Part shown: positions 51,970 to 56,737 of the stretch, one piece after another
How the letters are laid out: every line of letters starts with the position of its first letter
Numbering within the stretch: position 1 is the stretch's first letter
Assembly: GCF_016820655.1 (NCBI RefSeq)
Contig: NZ_WSFT01000024.1
Coordinates: forward strand, 1-56,737
From: Anaeromonas frigoriresistens
GTDB taxonomy: Bacteria > Bacillota > Clostridia > Tissierellales > SIT17
Direction of reading: 5' to 3'
DNA: 56,737 bases
Position numbers and translations under genes: made by a program
The notes under the pieces: model-generated
The model's input: the letters and a program-made list of their open reading frames with translations, nothing else
The model's database searches: none
What the model was told of the DNA's origin: nothing

Positions 51970-52499
51970 GAATTCTTTCCTTTCTTATCTTCATCCACCG
52001 GTGATGAAATAATTGAAATATCTCTAGCTTTTCTTCCCTCTGTAGCTTTAAAGTTATATTTTATGATAAGTTCTTTAAGTTCCAATAAAAATTGATCAAA
52101 CTCATTATCATCCATCATTAATACTGAATTGTTAAAAAAAATCTTATCTTTACCGGGATTCGAATTCTCACCACTGAAGTAATTGTGAAACCTTATGTAC
52201 CTGTTCATTAAAAATCCAAATGCATTCTGTGAGGCATTTTCAATGGTATTATTTTTTGATAATTCCTCAATATTCAAGGCTAGAGTTCTTTCAAGGCTAC
52301 CTCTAATCTTTTTTTCAGATACGACAGTTAAAATATTATTGTCCAATAAAATATTTATGTGACGATACATGGTAGTCCTGGAAACATCACTAATTGTGTC
52401 ACACAGCTCTATAGTAGTCATATTTTTCCTTGTTGCCAGTTCTTGTACAATTCTCATTCGAACAGGATTTAACATAATCTCATTTATATCTTTCAACAT
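51966..52499 (-). CDS. ArsR-type winged-helix regulator of the hydrolase
   Basis: 177 aa. An N-terminal winged helix (MLNPVRMRIVQELATRKNMTTIELCDTISDVSRTTMYRHINILLDNNILTVVSEKKIRGSLERTL), then a helical effector domain (FGFLMNRYIRFHNYFSG; EFDQFLLELKELIIKYNF). Translationally coupled to the hydrolase, which it should control. Its promoter contains a good operator. Confidence 0.9.
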   Translation of the reverse strand: MLKDINEIMLNPVRMRIVQELATRKNMTTIELCDTISDVSRTTMYRHINILLDNNILTVVSEKKIRGSLERTLALNIEELSKNNTIENASQNAFGFLMNRYIRFHNYFSGENSNPGKDKIFFNNSVLMMDDNEFDQFLLELKELIIKYNFKATEGRKARDISIISSPVDEDKKGKNS

Positions 52500-52513
52500 A
52501 TCACACCTCCATT

Positions 52514-52555
52514 GATTCCACTTTTGATTATAATACCAAAATCGGAATCAGTCAA
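52514..52555 (-). promoter_or_regulatory. Promoter and operator of the regulator-hydrolase operon
   Basis: TTGACT (52555-52550), 17 bp, TATAAT (52532-52527). An inverted repeat GATTCC-AC-TTTTG / CAAAA-TC-GGAATC (arms 52514-52526 and 52537-52549, 10 bp apart) covers the spacer and -10 box, so binding of the regulator would shut off its own operon. Confidence 0.75.
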
Positions 52556-52643
52556 GTAAAAGCTTAACATATTTTATCAATATGTTTTAAAGATTATGCA
52601 ATTATAATTAAACTATTTATTTTATAATTTTCTTCACATATGT

Positions 52644-52671
52644 AAAAAGACATCTATCTTTCGATAGGTGC
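52644..52671 (-). terminator. Terminator after the NifX-like remnant
   Basis: AAGACATCTATC pairs with GATAGGTGCCTT with one mismatch around four nucleotides, followed by five T on the minus strand. Confidence 0.65.
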
Positions 52672-52691
52672 CTTCCTTATATCTCTAATAA

Positions 52692-53023
52692 TTAATGATT
52701 ACACTCATGATGATTGCAACTATTATTTATAGAGAACTCCATTAGTTTTTTACTTTTTAACATACTAATATTCTCTAGCACAGTATTATCAGTAACCTTA
52801 TAAGCCTTGATGCCTTGATTGCTTAGTTTCATTAATGCTCCTGAACCAATTCCTCCAACTAAAATAACATCAACCTTCTCTCCTCCAAGTGCTTTAAGTA
52901 GTTGACACATACCATGGGCATGATGTAAATCTTTGTTTTCAATTATTTTACTTCGTTCATTTTCTAGATCATAAATAAGAAAAAACGGAGTCGACCCAAA
53001 GTGATTATACGCAATACTTTCAT
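52692..53023 (-). pseudogene. Frameshifted NifX/NifB-type dinitrogenase-cofactor domain gene
   Basis: ATG 53023 (AAGGGG 8 nt upstream) reads MKV, then loses frame within two or three codons (about 53012-53018). In the next frame the protein continues AYNHFGSTPFFLIYDLENERSKI, HGMCQLLKALGGEKVDVILVGGIGSGALMKLSNQGIKAY and a histidine/cysteine tail (SINNSCNHHECNH). This is a COG1433-type small metal-cluster protein. A one-base loss or two-base gain explains the break. An internal ATG (52910) gives 72 aa, which would lack the first strand. Confidence 0.7.
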
Positions 53024-53043
53024 ACTCATTCCCCTTTCAATTT

Positions 53044-53308
53044 TTAATTATTGTCTTTTTGACAACATTTATTTTTACTTACTTTACAGGATGCTCTACA
53101 TTTACCTGGTATATTTATGCCTAACTTAAAATCATTAATTATTTGATCATTACTCATTTGCTCAATAAATTTTATTATTTCTAGAAGAATTTTTTCTTAC
53201 AAGTCATAATGAACATAATAACCAACCTTCTTTCCAACAATAACTCCTGCTTTTTTAAGCGGTTTTATATGCTGTGATACTGCTGCTTCAGAGATATCTA
53301 AATGCTTC
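53044..53308 (-). pseudogene. Truncated ArsR-family repressor remnant
   Basis: Homology begins abruptly at 53308 with KHLDISEAAVSQHIKPLKKAGVIVGKKVGYYVHYDL, the recognition helix and wing. TAA at 53197-53199 interrupts, then the frame continues KILLEIIKFIEQMSNDQIINDF and a Cys-rich end (GKCRASCKVSKNKCCQKDN) to 53044. The first 40-50 residues are gone, and the break coincides with the start of repeat copy B. Adjacent to the broken NifX-like gene, so both are remains of one metal-responsive module. Confidence 0.75.
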
Positions 53309-53796
53309 TAAATTCCTTTAAGAGCACGTCTTGTGATAATAGAAATTTTTTTGTGAGTACAACTGTAACCCAAAAATAAAGTTCTTCAAGAAAGCAAGAA
53401 GAAAGACAAGGGTAAAGCAAGGCTATGAGAAAGAACTATCTCCATAATTTTATCCTTATGTCATAATGAAATTAATAAGATTATAATAAAGATATTTTAA
53501 AATGACTACTTCATCTTTTAGTAAAAAGTTAAAAATAGGGTATAAGAAAGCTATAGATTTTTTTAAAAAAAATGCTATCTAACCTTATTTACACTAAAAA
53601 AATTAATAGAAATCTAATATTCCCTGAGAAAAAAACAAGGTAAAATAAAACCAAAAATAAATGTTCTTTCAAAAAAATTTTAATAAAGACTCTGTTTAAG
53701 AATGTTGTTGAAAATTATATAATTCTTATAAGGTTTGTTTACAATTGCACAAGATTATGAGTAATTATAAAACTTATATTATAAGGGGGCAAAATT
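53309..53796. other. Gene-free stretch with repeat copy B
   Basis: 488 bp of AT-rich sequence. 53311-53420 is the repeat copy; the rest shows only fragments (for example a 27-codon frame at 53502) that are not supported by a ribosome site. Confidence 0.6.
53311..53430. repeat. Dispersed repeat, copy B
   Basis: Links the other copies: its start AATTCCTTTAAGAGCACG matches copy A (50797), the middle ATAGAAAT...TGTAACC matches copy C, and AAAATAAAGTTCTTCAAG then AAAGCAAGAAGAAAGACA match copies C and D. It abuts the break in the ArsR remnant. Confidence 0.6.
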
Positions 53797-54108
53797 GTGG
53801 AGAAAACAGATAATGAACAAATTCATTTTAATGTATTGGCTAATCTTTTTAGAGGAAATGAGTCTGTTGGTGGTAAGTTAAAAATAACTGATAAAAGACT
53901 AATATTTAAATCTCATGCGCTTAATATTCAAACTGGCGTAACTGAAATACCTATTGAGAAAATTGTAAAAGTAAATAAACGAAATACTTTGAGGATTGTT
54001 CCTAATGGAATGTCAATTATTACACAAGATGGGATTGAGTATAAATTTGTGTTATGGAGTAGAGGTAAAATAATTAATTTTATCAATAATAGAATTGCTA
54101 ATCATTAA
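53797..54108 (+). CDS. GRAM/PH-like domain protein
   Basis: 103 aa, GTG start 53797 behind AAGGGGG. FNVLANLFRGNESVGGKLKITDKRLIFKSHALNIQTGVTEIPIEKIVKV is the GRAM domain pattern (TDKRLIF then a hydrophobic strand and PIEKI). Bacterial forms bind lipids or protein partners. Plus strand, own terminator. Confidence 0.85.
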   Translation: MEKTDNEQIHFNVLANLFRGNESVGGKLKITDKRLIFKSHALNIQTGVTEIPIEKIVKVNKRNTLRIVPNGMSIITQDGIEYKFVLWSRGKIINFINNRIANH

Positions 54109-54241
54109 TAAAACATTTATTTTAAGCTAAATTTAGATGTTATTGATGTATACTACTCTTATTAGACAGCATGAAGGAACTACTTCTAAGTTTCTTTAAA
54201 ACATGATGATTTCAACAGTATTATTAAACAGAACTTTAACA

Positions 54242-54289
54242 AAAAGAAGTAAGTGAAAGAATTTAAAAAACTACTCACTTACTTCTTTT
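54242..54289 (+). terminator. Terminator of the GRAM-domain gene
   Basis: Perfect 15-bp arms AAAAGAAGTAAGTGA and TCACTTACTTCTTTT around 18 nucleotides. Confidence 0.8.
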
Positions 54290-54437
54290 CACTTTATAAA
54301 CTCTAATTAATAATTTTTTATTACATTTTTCATTTTCCATTATATATATTGTCTTCTACCATCACTCCTTACTCCTCTATCCTAATTAACTTTAACTATC
54401 ATTTTTAAATTTTTCAAATTACTAACTAAGTAAATTG

Positions 54438-54490
54438 AAAATAAAGTTCTTCAAAGATAAGCAAGAAGAAAGACAGGGGAAATCAGGGGT
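54438..54490. repeat. Dispersed repeat, copy D
   Basis: GAAAATAAAGTTCTTCAAAG then ATAAGCAAGAAGAAAGACAG, matching copies B and C over about 45 bp. Confidence 0.6.
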
Positions 54491-54520
54491 AAGGGAAAAG
54501 GATTAAAGGAAGATTAAGGT

Positions 54521-54643
54521 GTGAACAATAACTTAATTTTAAGGTTTAAAGGAATTTATGTAAAAGGAAATGTAAGTGAAGATGAAAGAAAAAATATAAA
54601 AAAAATAGAAGAAAAACTGCAGAAATCCACAGATACATCTTAG
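54521..54643 (+). CDS. Doubtful 40-aa reading frame
   Basis: GTG start after AGATTAAGG; product ILRFKGIYVKGNVSEDERKN then a Lys/Glu-rich helix. Could be a small charged protein or chance; it directly follows a repeat copy. Listed for completeness. Confidence 0.2.
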   Translation: MNNNLILRFKGIYVKGNVSEDERKNIKKIEEKLQKSTDTS

Positions 54644-54742
54644 AAGCATTATTAATTCCCCTATTTCTTAAAAATAAATAATGTGGATGTCACCTTACTT
54701 TACTACTTTATTACAATGTATCAAAACTGCAAATCAATTACT

Positions 54743-54910
54743 CTATTTAAATTTTATTTTTTTATATAAAATATTTAGAAGTATACTATATATTAATCCG
54801 GAAATAATATAGCCAGTTATTTTATTAAACTTTAAAATATCAAAAATTATAAAAAATACCCCTATAATAATTAACATTGCTATAACTATAAAAATAAACG
54901 TGTTTTTCAT
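54743..54910 (-). CDS. 55-aa two-helix membrane protein
   Basis: ATG 54910 with AAGGGGG 7 nt upstream; TAG stop at 54743. FIFIVIAMLIIIGVFFIIF, a short turn (DILKFNKITG), YIISGLIYSILLNILY and a basic end (KKIKFK). Too short for usual cut-offs but the ribosome site is strong. Divergent from the XRE pair on the plus strand. Function unknown. Confidence 0.6.
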   Translation of the reverse strand: MKNTFIFIVIAMLIIIGVFFIIFDILKFNKITGYIISGLIYSILLNILYKKIKFK

Positions 54911-55026
54911 ATCTTGCCCCCTTATATTTATGTTACAATAATCTGTTGTTACTATATAATTTATAAATCACTTAATACATAATTTATTAAAAATACTCCT
55001 GATAATAAATCAAAATGTCTAATGTG

Positions 55027-55068
55027 TTTGACATTTGAAAAATACTTTGTTATCCTATAAATGTCAAA
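55027..55068 (+). promoter_or_regulatory. Promoter and palindromic operator of the membrane-protein/XRE pair
   Basis: TTGACA (55028-55033), 17 bp, TATCCT (55051-55056). TTTGACATTT (55027-55036) and AAATGTCAAA (55059-55068) form an exact inverted repeat flanking the promoter. The left arm holds the -35 box. A Cro/CI dimer pair could loop or block it. Confidence 0.7.
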
Positions 55069-55097
55069 TAGCTTTTACATTTATAGGAGGTAAGATA

Positions 55098-55316
55098 ATG
55101 AGAAAAATGGATGAAATGGAGATGGCTATATCTTTAAAAGCAGTTAAATGGGCATGGTTGTATACAATTATATTTTTATTTATTTGGACTATATACGATT
55201 ATATAAAGGTAGGAAGTTTTAATTCCCTTGCGTTCATTCTACTAATTTCCCAAAATTTAATTCGAATGAGCATAGAGCAGTATTTAAAATGGAAGATGGG
55301 TAAAAATGAAGAATAA
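55098..55316 (+). CDS. Two-helix membrane protein of an XRE pair
   Basis: 72 aa from ATG 55098 (AGGAGGTAAGATA upstream; the earlier ATG at 55035 lies inside the promoter). MRKMDEMEMAISLKAVKWAWLYTIIFLFIWTIYDYIK, a second helix SLAFILLISQNLIRMSIEQYL. Overlaps the regulator by 11 bp. Resembles in size and arrangement the pair at 49985-50693, but gene order is inverted (membrane gene first). Confidence 0.82.
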   Translation: MRKMDEMEMAISLKAVKWAWLYTIIFLFIWTIYDYIKVGSFNSLAFILLISQNLIRMSIEQYLKWKMGKNEE

Positions 55317-55500
55317 TATTAAATATCTTCGTAAAGAAGTGGGCTTTAGACAAGAAGATGTTGCTAAAAAACTAGAAGTTACCCGTCAAACAATTAATGC
55401 AATAGAGAATAACAAATATAACCCAACTTTAGAATTAGCCATGAGACTGGCAAAATTATTTAATACTCCTGTTGAAGAAATTTTTCAATTAGAAGATTAA
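55306..55500 (+). CDS. XRE family transcriptional regulator
   Basis: 64 aa. IKYLRKEVGFRQEDVAKKLEVTRQTINAIENNKYNPTLELAMRLAKLFNTPVEEIFQLED: a YozG/Cro-type helix-turn-helix. It overlaps the membrane protein gene and is thus co-translated. Candidate to bind the palindrome at 55027-55068. Confidence 0.94.
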   Translation: MKNNIKYLRKEVGFRQEDVAKKLEVTRQTINAIENNKYNPTLELAMRLAKLFNTPVEEIFQLED

Positions 55501-55563
55501 TACTTAGCCATTCCAGTCCACCTATTTCATAAAGTATAAAGAATGTGTCTCAACTAGTAACTA

Positions 55564-55662
55564 TCAACTACTCATAAGTAACCAAAAAGTATAGCCAATT
55601 AATAATATGAGAATTATCCCTACAACAATCACAGAAATAATTTTAATTAATTCTCTTTTCAA
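55564..55662 (-). CDS. 32-aa membrane peptide
   Basis: TTG start at 55662 with CGGAGGTGA 6 nt upstream. KRELIKIISVIVVGIILILL then IGYTFWLLMSS: one helix with a basic N terminus, the usual layout of small regulatory or toxin-like membrane peptides. Stop TGA at 55564. Expression is uncertain because of the TTG start. Confidence 0.45.
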   Translation of the reverse strand: MKRELIKIISVIVVGIILILLIGYTFWLLMSS

Positions 55663-55722
55663 AAATTCACCTCCGAAATATGATTTACTTATTTATTAAA
55701 CTAAAAAATAAATATTCACCTA

Positions 55723-56100
55723 TTATCTAGTTATAAAGTCAAGGTAAGATTTAGAACTACAAAATTCTTCATTTAAAATCAAATCATCTGAAATAACATA
55801 GGTTCCATATAATTCTCCTTTTTTAATCTGAAAATAACATGTCTTTTTCATGATTGGGCTAGATTTCCTTACTATATTATCCTTTACAATATTTATCCAT
55901 TCAAAATTCTCTTGTACTTGATTGGAATCTTCCTGAATTACTCTCGTTGCCCATATAGTTTTGTCATTTTTAATAACAACAGCGATATCATATTTATGCA
56001 TTTTACTAGGGTTCATATGAGCCATAATTGCATCTGCATAAACAGCAATAAAACCACCAATACATTCTTTATTTTCTTGACTGATAATTTCTTTAATCAT
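55723..56100 (-). CDS. Unknown 125-aa soluble protein
   Basis: ATG 56100 behind AAAGGAGGATAA. Mixed alpha/beta chain (MIKEIISQENKECIGGFIAVYADAIMAHMNPSKMHKYDIAVVIKNDKTIWATRV...KKTCYFQIKKGELYGTYVISDDLIL). No signal or membrane segment. The motif KYDIAVVIKNDKTIWA repeats a strand-turn-strand, so a small barrel is likely. No family recognised. Confidence 0.72.
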   Translation of the reverse strand: MIKEIISQENKECIGGFIAVYADAIMAHMNPSKMHKYDIAVVIKNDKTIWATRVIQEDSNQVQENFEWINIVKDNIVRKSSPIMKKTCYFQIKKGELYGTYVISDDLILNEEFCSSKSYLDFITR

Positions 56101-56158
56101 ATTTATCCTCCTTTATTAATTCTCTATATTCTCCTAATATGTACTATTTAAAAATTAT

Positions 56159-56302
56159 CTAATTTTTCTTAACTCTTGTAAAGGGTAGAATTAACCCTAA
56201 AATTATAACTATAATAGGTATAAAATAATAAGAGGTTAACCGTAATTCAAGATAATAAAGTAATACTCATATCACTAATAATACAATGGATAAATTCTTC
56301 AT
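56159..56302 (-). pseudogene. Small membrane-protein gene with in-frame TGA
   Basis: ATG 56302 with GAGGGGC upstream. MKNLSIVLLVI, TGA (56267-56269), then VLLYYLELRLTSYYFIPIIVIILGLILPFTRVKKN. The paralogue at 49644-49850 has glycine (LLVIGVLLYYFELR) at the TGA position, a single-base change GGA to TGA. Directly after the YesK-like gene. Confidence 0.72.
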
Positions 56303-56317
56303 TTTTTAGCCCCTCAA

Positions 56318-56605
56318 TTATCTATTTTTTATATGAATCAACTTTCTTATAATAACTCCTCCGATAGTCCCTATCCATATTCCTAAGAAAATGCTGATGC
56401 TAACAAGTCCTAATATTAAACCTTCCCACCGTCTAATACCTACCAAACTATAAATAAATAGACCTACACAGAGTAAACTCAATATAATTGAGATTGAAAA
56501 TAGAACTCTTCTTGAAACTTTAAAAGATATAATGAAACTTCCAACAGCAAATATAATTCCTACAATGAATATAAAAGTCCAACCCTCTAATAAAAATGTA
56601 TTCAT
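56318..56605 (-). CDS. YesK-like small membrane protein
   Basis: 95 aa, three helices (WTFIFIVGIIFAVGSFIISF; FSISIILSLLCVGLFIYSL; LILGLVSISIFLGIWIGTIGGVII). The GIRRWEGLILGLVSISIFLGIWIGT segment resembles the YesK family of Bacillus. Function unknown. 15 bp before the broken small gene, probably one operon. Confidence 0.65.
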   Translation of the reverse strand: MNTFLLEGWTFIFIVGIIFAVGSFIISFKVSRRVLFSISIILSLLCVGLFIYSLVGIRRWEGLILGLVSISIFLGIWIGTIGGVIIRKLIHIKNR

Positions 56606-56737
56606 TCAATCCCCCCATTCCTATTAACTAATCCATCCGTATTTGTACGATAATATAGTATTATACTTATTTTAAACTATAAATCCCCCTACTTTGTCAT
56701 AATTATCATTAAGTAAAATCTACTATTTAATCATTTT

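Larger units (their letters stand above)
54109..54742. other. Gene-poor stretch with repeat copy D
   Basis: 634 bp. It holds a terminator, the repeat at 54438-54490 and a doubtful 40-codon reading frame (54521-54643). Nothing else can be supported. Confidence 0.55.

Noticed and set aside
53044-53308. Intact ArsR regulator
   Set aside because: The N-terminal third is missing and a TAA interrupts the frame after HYDL.
53502-53580. 27-codon plus-strand frame beginning MTTSSFSKKL
   Set aside because: No ribosome site and no support beyond being open in AT-rich DNA.
48894-56302. Possible general recoding of TGA (three otherwise intact frames contain TGA)
   Set aside because: TGA is a normal stop in other genes here (kinase at 15612, regulator at 51966, small gene at 37611). 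Only the glutaredoxin TGA stands at a Cys/Sec position with a hairpin; the other two replace unrelated residues.

Overview
The window reads as a low-GC (roughly 30 %), spore-forming, anaerobic Firmicute of the class Clostridia or Tissierellia. Evidence: gene order near the Bacillus subtilis origin is preserved in blocks (rsmA, rnmV, yabE-type gene, tatD, metG; abrB, rsmI, trmN6; ricT, holB, darA, tmk, Orn/Lys/Arg decarboxylase, csfB, bofA, yaaL). There are sporulation regulators (BofA, CsfB/Gin, AbrB), a clostridial 2[4Fe-4S] ferredoxin, a DUF1858 protein and a probable selenoprotein. Nearly all genes lie on the minus strand, so transcription runs right to left.

Layout. 0-10 kb: 3' truncated selenoglutaredoxin with an in-frame UGA, an acidic-repeat protein, rsmA-rnmV, a G5/3D cell-wall protein, a Pro/Met-rich protein, tatD, and metG behind a complete Met T-box leader. 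10-17 kb: an ABC-2 exporter (two permeases, one ATPase) with a lipoprotein and a NarL-type two-component system. 17-28 kb: PEP synthase, two secreted metalloproteases, and an enolase-superfamily epimerase/DUF3870/DUF819 transporter cluster. 28-32 kb: HerA-type ATPase and NurA nuclease, with a CCA-fold/HD protein whose nucleotide-templating motif is eroded. 32-43 kb: housekeeping and early sporulation block, interrupted by an ARE-type ABC-F gene with an attenuator leader and by a decayed membrane-protein gene. 43-48.5 kb: two tandem L25/Ctc genes, BofA, YaaL, a CBS/ACT protein, and an ArsR-permease-thioredoxin operon. 48.5-56.7 kb: an accessory, decaying region with at least five broken genes, dispersed repeats, two XRE-regulator/membrane-protein pairs, a hydrolase with its regulator, and several very small membrane-protein genes.

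Recurrent theme: RNA-level control. Besides the T-box there are three places (ABC-F gene, second L25 gene, bofA) where the Shine-Dalgarno sequence lies in the 3' arm of a stable hairpin followed by a U tract just before the start codon, and a terminator-like hairpin in the DUF819 leader. The ABC-F leader also has a mutually exclusive antiterminator pairing and short upstream reading frames, the arrangement expected for antibiotic-sensing attenuation.

All functional names rest on motifs and gene order read by eye; no database search was run.
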